Shown one piece after another: positions 49,099-56,868 of a DNA stretch of 64,000 bases. Numbering within the stretch: the stretch's first letter is position 1; each line of letters begins with the position of its first letter. The position numbers and the translations under genes were made by a program. The notes beneath the pieces are model-generated. The model saw only the letters and a program-made list of their open reading frames with translations. It searched no databases and had not been told where the DNA came from. The stretch is from positions 1,054,001 to 1,118,000 of the forward strand of contig NZ_SZPZ01000002.1 in NCBI RefSeq assembly GCF_005233875.1. The letters are read 5' to 3'. The stretch comes from Kribbella jiaozuonensis (GTDB lineage Bacteria; Actinomycetota; Actinomycetes; Propionibacteriales; Kribbellaceae).

Positions 49099-52098
49099 AT
49101 GGTAAGGACGAATGAGCCGGTGCGTGCGGCGCGGTTGCCGCAGCGGCGGGCGGGGAGTCCGGGCGCGGACCGGTTGAAGGGGTTCGTCGCGCTGCTCGCG
49201 ATCCTCGCGATCGTCGGCGGCGTGCCCTACGTCTTGCTGCGGTTCTTCGGGACCCCGTGGCCGGACAAGATGCCGACCAGCAGCATGTTGTTCGACGAGC
49301 TGAGCATCCGGACCGTCCTCGGCATCATCGCGTTCGTCATCTGGATCGCTTGGCTGCACTTCGTCATCTGCCTGATCGCGGAGGCGGTCGCCGAGATCCG
49401 CGGGCACGGTTTGTCGCCACGGATCCCGTTCGGCGGCGGTTCGCAGACGATCGCCCGCCGGCTGATCGGCACCGTCGTACTGATCGCCGCCGGTGCGGGC
49501 GTCAGCCTGCCGGTCGCAAGCGCAGTCACCACCGCCGGTCCGGCCGCCCCGACCTCGGTCTCCGCGCGGCATGAGAGCTCGACCTCGCAGTTCCGTCAGA
49601 CCGAGGCAGCCAGCAAGATCCTCGCGGGCAATCAGAAGACGACCACCGGCGTACGGACGAACCACGACCACCAAGGTCAGGTCATCAAGTACACCGAGGT
49701 CCGGCCGCCCCAGGGGCGCAACTACGACTGCCTGTGGGACATCGCCGAGCGGTACCTGGGCGAAGGTCGCCGGTACAAGGAGATCTACGACCTCAACAAG
49801 AACAAGCTCCAGCCCGACGGACGCCGGCTGACCAACCCGGATCTGATCCTGCCGGGCTGGCAGGTGCGGCTGCCGGGCGACGCCAAGGGCCCGGGTGTGC
49901 ACACCGTGCGCGTCAGCATCGACGACCGCACCGGCAAGACCACGGTCAGCACGAAGACCACCACCGAGACCCGGACCGCCGTCAAGCCCACCACGAAGGC
50001 GACGACGAAGACCGAGACCAAGGCCGGCGGCAAGACCGAGACCAGCAACCCGACGCGGTACTCCGAGCAGGGCATCGAGCCGGGCTCGTCGATCGTCATC
50101 GGCACCACCCAGAGCGACCCGGGCGCGAAGAACGTCAAGCCGGGGGAGCCGGGTGTCTCCGTCGAGCCGCACGTTCCGGGCACCGGCCAGTCCGAGCACG
50201 GCGAGCCGGCCGGTGGCGGTATCCAGGTTCCCGAGGCGACTCCGGTGGCGACGGACGACGGTGGCATCAACCTGCAGCAGGCCGGTATCTACGGCTTCGG
50301 TGCGGCGCTGCTCGCGGCCGGTCTGGCGCTTGCACTCAAGCGTCGCCGTGGCTGGGCGCAGGGTCCGGGTCCGAAGGCTGCCGGTCACCGGCAGACCGAG
50401 GTCGGCCTGCGACTCGCGTCGGACGTCCCGACCGCGCAGTTCGTCGACAACGCGCTGCGCAAGCTCGGTGCCGACATGACGCAGCTGCAGCGGTCGATGC
50501 CGAAGGTGGTCGCCGCGCTGGTGACCGACCGGGCGCTGACGCTGGTGCTCGACCCGTACGAGGCTCAGCCGGAGCCGCCGGGTCCGTGGCAGGCGATTGC
50601 CGAAGGCACCCGTTGGACGCTGCGCCGCGCGTACGGACCGACCAGCGAGGTCAGCGCGCCCGCGCCGTACCCGACGCTCGTCACGGTCGGCCAGAACGCC
50701 GACGGCGCGACGGTGCTGATCGATCTCGACACCGCGAACGGGATCGTCTCGTTCGGCGGCGTGACCAACGCGTCCCGCGACGTCGTCGGCTCGCTGGCCG
50801 TCGAACTGGCGACGAACCTGTGGTCCGAGGGCGCGCACATCAGCATGGTCGGATTCGGCGACGACCTGTCGTCGCTGGCGCCGACCCGGCTGAGCTACTG
50901 GATCCGGCTCGACGACGCGATGGGCGAGGTTGCCCGGCGTACCGAGGCGCAGGTTCAGGCGTGCCAGCGGCGGAACGTCGACTCGGTCGCGGATGCCCGG
51001 ATGACGCATCCGGACGCGGCGCTGTGGGGCTCGGAGATCATCTTCGTGTCCGCGCCGCCGTCGCCGGAGGAGCAGGACCAACTGAACCGGCTGGCCGCGG
51101 ACGCCAAGCGCAGCATCGCGGTCGTCGTGGTCGGCGACGTACTCGACTCGCCGTGGCGGTTCGTCGTGGACGAGAAGAACCAGGCCGTCTGCCGGCTGCT
51201 CGGCCTCGAGGTCGACGCGCACAGCGTCAACCCGGAGCAGTTCGCCGACCTGGTCGCGCTGTTCGACGCGGCCGAGTTCGACGCGCTGGACAAGCGCCGT
51301 GCGGAGCAGGACATGCCGGCGTACGAGTTCTCGACCACCGACCTCAGCCAGCCGGCTCCGGTCGAGGTCGACCTGCTCGGCCCGGTCGAGGTGGACGCTC
51401 GCGGTGTCATCGACGAGGGCCGGGTCTCGCTGTCGACGGAGATCATCGCGTTCCTCGCCAGCCAGGACTACGGCGTACACCCGAACGTGCTCGCCGGTGC
51501 GATCTGGCCGCGCGGCATCAGCGAGGAACTGCGCGACGCCGCGCTGGAGCACACCCGCCGCTGGGTCGGTGTGGACGCGATGTACGCCGACGAGTCCGGC
51601 CGCTGGATGCTGAACCGCAGCGTCGTCCGCGTCGACTGGGACGTGTTCCGGACCCTGGCCAAGCAGGCGACGATGGTGGACGACCCGCGTGGTCCGCTGT
51701 CGACGGCGCTCAGCCTCGTCCACGGCCCCGCCTGGGCGAACCTGCCCGGCGGCCGCTACTCGTGGCTCGCCGCGTCCGGCATCGAACGCCGGATGGCCGA
51801 GGCCGTCGTCGACGCATCCCTGCGGCTCGCCGAGGCGTCCCTCAGCCACAACGACGGCAACCTGGCCCGCACCGCCCTCCAGACCGGCCTCAGCTTCTCG
51901 CCGGCCTCCGAGGAACTGTGGCGAGCCACGCTCCGCCTGGCATCCCACTTCGGTACGACGGCCGATGTCACCAACGTCGCCGGCCAGCTGTACGCCGCCC
52001 TCACCAAACACGGCGCCCCCCGCGGCCCGGAAGCCGAAACCGACGCCCTCGTCGACGAACTCCTCCCCGGCTACCACCGCCCCGCCCAGGTCGCCTGA
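49099..52098 (+). CDS. LysM and bacterial transcriptional activator (BTAD) domain membrane protein
   Basis: 999 residues. Membrane helices lie near 27-50, 72-98 and 121-143, with a LysM-like peptidoglycan-binding domain at about 200-262 (CLWDIAERYLGEGRRYKEIYDLN). A Thr/Lys-rich linker leads to a fourth helix near 395-415, followed by a large cytoplasmic part ending in a SARP-type BTAD helical-repeat domain (about 865-999). Such proteins recur in actinobacterial Tad loci and may couple cell-wall sensing to pilus assembly; that role is inferred. No winged-helix DNA-binding segment is obvious. It is the last Tad gene before the terminator at 52111. Confidence 0.82.
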   Translation: MVRTNEPVRAARLPQRRAGSPGADRLKGFVALLAILAIVGGVPYVLLRFFGTPWPDKMPTSSMLFDELSIRTVLGIIAFVIWIAWLHFVICLIAEAVAEIRGHGLSPRIPFGGGSQTIARRLIGTVVLIAAGAGVSLPVASAVTTAGPAAPTSVSARHESSTSQFRQTEAASKILAGNQKTTTGVRTNHDHQGQVIKYTEVRPPQGRNYDCLWDIAERYLGEGRRYKEIYDLNKNKLQPDGRRLTNPDLILPGWQVRLPGDAKGPGVHTVRVSIDDRTGKTTVSTKTTTETRTAVKPTTKATTKTETKAGGKTETSNPTRYSEQGIEPGSSIVIGTTQSDPGAKNVKPGEPGVSVEPHVPGTGQSEHGEPAGGGIQVPEATPVATDDGGINLQQAGIYGFGAALLAAGLALALKRRRGWAQGPGPKAAGHRQTEVGLRLASDVPTAQFVDNALRKLGADMTQLQRSMPKVVAALVTDRALTLVLDPYEAQPEPPGPWQAIAEGTRWTLRRAYGPTSEVSAPAPYPTLVTVGQNADGATVLIDLDTANGIVSFGGVTNASRDVVGSLAVELATNLWSEGAHISMVGFGDDLSSLAPTRLSYWIRLDDAMGEVARRTEAQVQACQRRNVDSVADARMTHPDAALWGSEIIFVSAPPSPEEQDQLNRLAADAKRSIAVVVVGDVLDSPWRFVVDEKNQAVCRLLGLEVDAHSVNPEQFADLVALFDAAEFDALDKRRAEQDMPAYEFSTTDLSQPAPVEVDLLGPVEVDARGVIDEGRVSLSTEIIAFLASQDYGVHPNVLAGAIWPRGISEELRDAALEHTRRWVGVDAMYADESGRWMLNRSVVRVDWDVFRTLAKQATMVDDPRGPLSTALSLVHGPAWANLPGGRYSWLAASGIERRMAEAVVDASLRLAEASLSHNDGNLARTALQTGLSFSPASEELWRATLRLASHFGTTADVTNVAGQLYAALTKHGAPRGPEAETDALVDELLPGYHRPAQVA

Positions 52099-52110
52099 CA
52101 CCTGCACAAC

Positions 52111-52144
52111 AAGAACCGCCCGGCGCGCTTGCCGGGCGGTTCTT
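52111..52144. terminator. Bidirectional intrinsic terminator
   Basis: AAGAACCGCCCGGC (52111-52124) pairs perfectly over 14 bp with GCCGGGCGGTTCTT (52131-52144) around a GCGCTT loop. The A-rich left side and T-rich right side give U-tracts in both directions. It separates the convergent Tad operon and metallopeptidase gene. Confidence 0.9.
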
Positions 52145-52154
52145 CGTTGGCGTG

Positions 52155-53060
52155 TCAGAGCGGGTTGGCGGACCAGGTGTCGCAGGCGGTCATGTCGCCG
52201 GTGTCCATGCCTTTCTGGAACCACTTCATGCGTTGGGCGGCGGTGCCGTGGCTGAAGGACTCCGGGGTTACCTGGCCCTGGGTCTTCTGCTGGATGCGGT
52301 CGTCGCCGACGGAGGCGGCGGCGTCGAGGCCGCGGGCGATGTCGTCCTCGGAGAGCTCGGTGATGAGGGGCTGGCCGCTCTTGTTCGGGACCGTGGTGGC
52401 GTGGTTGGTCCAGATGCCGGCCAGGCAGTCGGCCTGCAGCTCGGAGCGGACCGAGTCCGACGTCGGGCCGTTGCGGGTCTTGATCCGGTCGAGGATGCCG
52501 TACAGGTTCTGGATGTGGTGCCCGTACTCGTGCGCCACGACGTACGCCTCGGCGAACTCGCCGCCGCGGGCGCCCAGGTCCGACTGCAGCGTCTCGAAGA
52601 ACCCGAGGTCGAGGTACACCCGCATGTCCGGCGGGCAGTAGAACGGGCCGACCGCGCTGGTGGCCGGGCCGCAGCCGGTGTTCACCGAGCCGTCGAAGAC
52701 CCGCATCGGCGCCCGGGTGTACTTCTTCCCCCGCCGGGGGAGCTCCGCGGCCCAGAAGCTCTCGATCGAGTTCTGGTAGAAGACGAACCGGCAGTTCGAG
52801 TTCGCCTGCAGGTCGGTGCCCTTCTTGCAGGAACTCAGATTGCCGGGTGCCGTGTTCTGCGTGACCGGTTGGTCGGCGCTGCCACCTCCGCCTGGCAGGC
52901 CGCCGGTCAGCAGCAGGATCACCACGAGCAGGATGATGCCGCCGATGCCGCCGCCGACCGGGATCATCCCGCCCGGCAGCCCACCGCCGCGCCCGCCGCC
53001 ACTCCCACGGGTGTCCTCGACACCGCTGGTGTCGAGATCCGCGTCCGGATTGAATTTCAT
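52155..53060 (-). CDS. Neutral zinc metallopeptidase (YpfJ/KPN_02809 family)
   Basis: 301 residues. A Gly-rich N-terminus and one membrane helix (GGIILLVVILLLTGG, near residues 40-54) are followed by a periplasm-type domain. HEYGHH at 177-182 provides the HExxH zinc ligands, with ELQADCLAGIW supplying the third-ligand region. Cysteines (SSCKKG, SNCRFV, TGCGPA, YCPPD) are in likely disulfides. Family members are membrane-anchored; their substrates are unknown. Confidence 0.88.
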   Translation of the reverse strand: MKFNPDADLDTSGVEDTRGSGGGRGGGLPGGMIPVGGGIGGIILLVVILLLTGGLPGGGGSADQPVTQNTAPGNLSSCKKGTDLQANSNCRFVFYQNSIESFWAAELPRRGKKYTRAPMRVFDGSVNTGCGPATSAVGPFYCPPDMRVYLDLGFFETLQSDLGARGGEFAEAYVVAHEYGHHIQNLYGILDRIKTRNGPTSDSVRSELQADCLAGIWTNHATTVPNKSGQPLITELSEDDIARGLDAAASVGDDRIQQKTQGQVTPESFSHGTAAQRMKWFQKGMDTGDMTACDTWSANPL

Positions 53061-53123
53061 GCCACATACACTAGATCAGCAAACTCGGCTGAAGCTCTAG
53101 CGTAAGGACGCCCCCGAACCCCG

Positions 53124-54722
53124 ATGATCACTGTTTCCAATCTCGAGGTTCGCGTCGGTGCCCGGCAGCTGCTCGCGCCCGCGTCGTTCCGGGTCGGCCC
53201 CGGCGACAAGGTCGGGCTGGTCGGCCGCAACGGCGCCGGCAAAACGACCCTGACCAAGATCCTGGCCGGTGAAGGACTGCCCGCCAGCGGTTCGGTGACG
53301 AAATCGGGCGAGATCGGCTACCTTCCGCAGGACCCGCGCACCGGCGACCTCGAAGTACTCGCCCGGGACCGGATCCTGTCCGCGCGCGGCCTCGACGACG
53401 TCGTACGACGTCTGCGCAGCGCCGAGAAGTCGATGGCCAGCGCCGACGAGAAGACTCGCGCCAAGGGCATGCGCCGGTACGAGCGCGCCGAGGCCGACCT
53501 GCACGCCGCCGGCGGGTACGCCGCGGAGTCCGAAGCCGCCCGGATCGCGGCCAACCTCGGCCTCCCGGACCGCGTCCTCGGCCAGCCGCTGGCGACCCTG
53601 TCCGGTGGTCAGCGCCGCCGCGTCGAGCTGGCCCGGATTCTGTTCGCCCAGGCCGAGACGCTGCTCCTCGACGAGCCGACCAACCACCTCGACGCCGACT
53701 CGATCATCTGGTTGCGCGACTTCCTGAAGACGTACCCCGGTGGCGTGATCATGATCAGCCACGACGTGAACCTGCTCGAGGAGACCGTCACCCGGGTCTT
53801 CCACCTGGACGCGAACCGGGCCGAGATCGACATCTACAACGTCGGCTGGAAGGCGTACCTGAGCCAGCGCGAGACCGACGAGCGCCGCCGCAAACGCGAG
53901 CGGGCGAACGCGGAGAAGAAGGCCACCCAGCTCGTCGACCAGGCGAACAAGATGCGCGCCAAGGCGACCAAGGCCGCCGCCGCGCAGCAGATGCTCCGCC
54001 GCGCCGAGCGGTTGATGTCGTCACTCGAGGACGAGCGCCAGGCCGACCGCGTCGCGAAGATCTCGTTCCCGACGCCGGCCCCGTGTGGCAAGACGCCGCT
54101 GATGGCCCGCGAGCTGTCGAAGTCGTACGGCTCGCTGGAGATCTTCACCGACGTCGACCTCGCGATCGACAAGGGCTCGCGCGTCGTCGTACTCGGGCTG
54201 AACGGCGCCGGCAAGACGACCCTGCTGCGGATCCTCGGCGGGATCGAGAAGGCCGACACCGGTGAGGTCATCGACGGCCACGGCCTCAAGCTCGGGTACT
54301 ACGCGCAGGAGCACGAGACCCTCGATGTCAACCGGACCGTGCTGGAGAACATGAAGTCCGCCGCCCCGGAGCTGAACGAGACACAGGCCCGCAGCGTCCT
54401 CGGCTCGTTCCTGTTCACCGGCGACGACTCCGACAAGCCCGCCAGCGTGCTGTCCGGCGGTGAGAAGACGCGACTCGCCCTCGCGACCCTGGTCGTCTCC
54501 GCGGCGAACGTCCTGCTCCTCGACGAGCCGACCAACAACCTGGACCCGGCCTCCCGGGCCGAAGTGCTGAACGCGATCCGCTCGTACACCGGCGCGATCG
54601 TCCTGGTCACCCACGACGAGGGCGCGGTCGAGGCGCTCGAGCCGGAGCGCGTCGTACTGCTCCCGGACGGCGTCGAGGACCTCTGGTCGAACGACTACGC
54701 CGACCTGGTCTCGCTCGCCTGA
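53124..54722 (+). CDS. ABC-F family ATPase
   Basis: 532 residues with two ABC domains and no membrane helix. The first has GRNGAGKTTLTK, LSGGQRRR and LLLDEPTNHLD; the second has GLNGAGKTTLLR, LSGGEKTR and LLLDEPTNNLD. A Lys/Arg-rich coiled linker at about residues 245-310 is the ribosomal P-site-facing ABC-F linker. It likely acts on ribosomes as a translation factor, comparable to EttA or Rv1473, which lies in the same chromosomal neighbourhood in mycobacteria. ATG 53124 is preceded by AAGGACG. Confidence 0.92.
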   Translation: MITVSNLEVRVGARQLLAPASFRVGPGDKVGLVGRNGAGKTTLTKILAGEGLPASGSVTKSGEIGYLPQDPRTGDLEVLARDRILSARGLDDVVRRLRSAEKSMASADEKTRAKGMRRYERAEADLHAAGGYAAESEAARIAANLGLPDRVLGQPLATLSGGQRRRVELARILFAQAETLLLDEPTNHLDADSIIWLRDFLKTYPGGVIMISHDVNLLEETVTRVFHLDANRAEIDIYNVGWKAYLSQRETDERRRKRERANAEKKATQLVDQANKMRAKATKAAAAQQMLRRAERLMSSLEDERQADRVAKISFPTPAPCGKTPLMARELSKSYGSLEIFTDVDLAIDKGSRVVVLGLNGAGKTTLLRILGGIEKADTGEVIDGHGLKLGYYAQEHETLDVNRTVLENMKSAAPELNETQARSVLGSFLFTGDDSDKPASVLSGGEKTRLALATLVVSAANVLLLDEPTNNLDPASRAEVLNAIRSYTGAIVLVTHDEGAVEALEPERVVLLPDGVEDLWSNDYADLVSLA

Positions 54723-54737
54723 TTACTTCCGAGTAAT
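54722..54737. promoter_or_regulatory. Operator-like palindrome over the enoyl-CoA hydratase promoter
   Basis: ATTACT and AGTAAT are perfect arms around TCCG. The right arm merges with TAATAT (54734-54739), a near-consensus -10 box that would start transcription at the ATG at 54747. A TetR-type repressor of acyl-CoA metabolism would be a natural ligand, but none is encoded next to it. Confidence 0.5.
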
Positions 54738-54746
54738 ATCCGGGCC

Positions 54747-55517
54747 ATGACGGATCTCGGACTGCGGTTCTCGGTGGACGGCCCGGTTGCGCGCGTGGTG
54801 CTGGATCGGCCGGAGGTGCGCAATGCGCAGATCCCGGCGATGTGGAGCGCCCTGGCCGACTTCGGTACGTCGTTGCCGCCCGAGGTCCGCGTGGTCGTCG
54901 TGTCGGGGGAGGGGCCGTCGTTCTCGGCCGGTCTCGACCGTCGGCTGATGGTCGGCGCTCCCGTCGACGGTCAGGAGCCGTTGCTGACGCTGGGCGCGAA
55001 GCCGGAGCCTGAGCTGCTGGAGCTGATCGCCGCGTTTCAGTCCGGGTTCTCCTGGCTGCGGAGTCCGGAGATCATCAGCATCGCCGCGGTCCAGGGACAC
55101 GCTGTCGGCGCGGGGTTCCAGCTCGCGCTGGCCTGCGACCTGCGGGTCGTGACCCCGGACGCGCGGTTCAGCATGCGCGAACCGGCCCTCGGCCTGGTGC
55201 CCGACCTCGGCGGCACCCAGCCGCTGGTCCAGTTGGTCGGCTACTCGCGGGCGCTCGAGCTGTGTACGACGACCCGCTGGGTGGAGGCGGCCGAGGCGCG
55301 GGACATCGGCCTCGCCAACATCGTCGTACCGGCCGAGGAGCTGGCGGCGACAGTGAAGGACCTGACCGACGCCGTGCTCGGCCCGCTGCCGGGTGCGATC
55401 CGCGAGACGAAGGCATTGCTGCTCGGCGCCGCGGACCGCACCTATGAGGATCAGCTGAAGGCCGAGCGCGAGGCTCAGTCCCGGCGGCTCAAGGAACTGA
55501 TCGCCGCGCTGGGTTAG
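54747..55517 (+). CDS. Enoyl-CoA hydratase/isomerase family protein
   Basis: 256 residues of the crotonase fold. GPSFSAGLDRRLM forms the first oxyanion-hole segment, and GHAVGAGFQLALACDLRV the second, followed by the EPALGLVPDLGGTQPL region. The second catalytic Glu of true hydratases is not clearly in place (LGLVPDLGG), so isomerase or another crotonase reaction is possible. The start is leaderless at a palindromic promoter. Its stop overlaps the convergent SRPBCC gene by four bases. Confidence 0.87.
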   Translation: MTDLGLRFSVDGPVARVVLDRPEVRNAQIPAMWSALADFGTSLPPEVRVVVVSGEGPSFSAGLDRRLMVGAPVDGQEPLLTLGAKPEPELLELIAAFQSGFSWLRSPEIISIAAVQGHAVGAGFQLALACDLRVVTPDARFSMREPALGLVPDLGGTQPLVQLVGYSRALELCTTTRWVEAAEARDIGLANIVVPAEELAATVKDLTDAVLGPLPGAIRETKALLLGAADRTYEDQLKAEREAQSRRLKELIAALG

Positions 55518-55957
55518 TGCCAGTTGCTGACGAGTACGTCGTGCGGCGCGGGCTCGCCCTTGCCGGTCTCGACGTACTGCTTGAGGCTCATCAGGAACGT
55601 GGCCCACTTGGTGCTGCAGTGGTACATGAACTCGACCGGCTCGCGCCAGCCCGCCTGCTTGAAGAGGATGATCGTGTACTCGTCGGTCTGCGAGAGCTCG
55701 AAGGTGACGTGGGTGCCGATCCATTCGTCGGGTCCACCAACGACCTCCCAGTGGACCAGCTCGCCGGGCTTGGTCTCCACGACCTTCATGTCGAAGCCGT
55801 CCCCGCCGGCGGTGGCGAAGCGGAACTCGATGACGCCGTCGACGTCGCCCTTGGTGTCCTCGGTCCACCAGCCGGCCAGACCGTCGATGGTGGTGAGTGC
55901 GGTGAAAACGTCCTTCGGGGACGCGATGATGCCTACGCGGTGCAGGATGTCGGACAT
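55514..55957 (-). CDS. SRPBCC (AHSA1-like) protein 1
   Basis: 147 residues of the START/Bet v1-like fold: RVGIIASPKDVFTALTTIDGLAGWW at the start and an amphipathic C-terminal helix (FLMSLKQYVETG). Such proteins bind small hydrophobic ligands. It is the third gene of the SRPBCC - ArsR - SRPBCC set, starting 11 bases after the ArsR stop. It may be controlled by that regulator. Confidence 0.82.
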   Translation of the reverse strand: MSDILHRVGIIASPKDVFTALTTIDGLAGWWTEDTKGDVDGVIEFRFATAGGDGFDMKVVETKPGELVHWEVVGGPDEWIGTHVTFELSQTDEYTIILFKQAGWREPVEFMYHCSTKWATFLMSLKQYVETGKGEPAPHDVLVSNWH

Positions 55958-55968
55958 GGTTGTGCCTT

Positions 55969-56298
55969 TCAGTTGTCTCGGGTCTTCTGGATCGCCTCGG
56001 CGATCCGCTTGATGCGCTGCAGCCGGCGGTCCCAGGCCTCGGTGACGTCGGTCAGCTGGTTGATCGCGCGGGCGAGCTGCGACTCGTCCACGGTGTAGCG
56101 ACGTTCGCGTCCGGACGGTGCGGAGTGCACGAGTCCGGCCCGGTCGAGTACGGCGAGGTGCTTGGCGACCGCCTGGCGGGTGACGGGCAGCTGGTCGCTC
56201 AGGCTGGTCGACGTACCGCCGCCGTCGGCGAGCAGCAGGTCGAGCATCCGTCGCCGGGTGGGATCACCGATCGCCGACCAGAGCTCGTCGTCGATCAC
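55969..56298 (-). CDS. ArsR-family transcriptional regulator
   Basis: 109 residues, a winged helix: DDELWSAIGDPTRRRMLDLLL, recognition helix LPVTRQAVAKHLAVLDRAGLV, and wing SGRERRYTVD. No cysteine metal site is present, so it belongs to the non-metal ArsR group usually found beside SRPBCC genes. I chose the GTG at 56298 because it overlaps the upstream stop by four bases; a longer frame upstream is out of family. It probably regulates its own operon. Confidence 0.85.
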   Translation of the reverse strand: MIDDELWSAIGDPTRRRMLDLLLADGGGTSTSLSDQLPVTRQAVAKHLAVLDRAGLVHSAPSGRERRYTVDESQLARAINQLTDVTEAWDRRLQRIKRIAEAIQKTRDN

Positions 56299-56735
56299 GG
56301 CCGGTTCGCCAGCCCTTCGGCGTACGGCGTGAGACGGGGCAGGAAGTAGTTCCAGCCGTTGGTGTGGTCCTCGAGCTGGGCGTCGGACTTGGCGGCCTCG
56401 TCCCACCCTGTCTCGGCGAACCGCAGCAGCGTGCCGCCGTCGACGGGAACGAGCTCGAAGGTCACGAGCAGCGAGTTCTCCGGGGTGGCGGTCTCGTCGT
56501 CGTAGTCCCAGCGGAAGACGAACCGGTGCGGAGGCTCTGCCTCGACCACCGTGACCGGCACGACCTTCGTGCCTTCGGCCTGCCGGAAGCCGACCGTCCC
56601 GGTGGCTCCGGCGACCGGCTTGAGGTCGACCTCGTCCGGCCACCACTCGCGCAGGTGCTCCGGCGAGCTGACCACCTCGTAGACCACCTCCGGGGTAGCC
56701 TCCACCCGAATCTCCCGCTCGATGCTCCTGGCCAT
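56295..56735 (-). CDS. SRPBCC (AHSA1-like) protein 2
   Basis: 146 residues: SIEREIRVEATPEVVYEVVSS at the start, then HLREWWPDEVDL and FVFRWDYDDE, an AHSA1-like ligand-binding fold. I chose ATG 56735 because GGGAGCGGTGAG precedes it; an ATG at 56768 has no comparable site. It is the first gene of the set with ArsR and the second SRPBCC protein. Its Met-Ala-Arg start is standard for the family. Confidence 0.83.
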   Translation of the reverse strand: MARSIEREIRVEATPEVVYEVVSSPEHLREWWPDEVDLKPVAGATGTVGFRQAEGTKVVPVTVVEAEPPHRFVFRWDYDDETATPENSLLVTFELVPVDGGTLLRFAETGWDEAAKSDAQLEDHTNGWNYFLPRLTPYAEGLANRP

Positions 56736-56868
56736 CTCACCGCTCCCTTTCGCAACCTTTTGTTGCACATGACTCTAGCGGTGGATCTACGAATGCGCAA
56801 CCAAGAGTTGCGGGAAGCGCCGAGCGGCGCGAAACGTTGAGAAGATCTATCCAATGGGAGGGGACTGA

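Noticed and set aside
48199..53067. A very long open frame on the minus strand opposite the Tad genes
   Set aside because: It spans several well-supported plus-strand genes and the 52111 terminator and has Arg/Asp/Val-rich composition with no domain. It is an effect of high GC third positions.
49734..53105. A long plus-strand frame in another phase over the LysM/BTAD gene and beyond
   Set aside because: The phase at 49099 gives recognisable LysM and BTAD domains; this one is Arg/Gly-rich and crosses a terminator.
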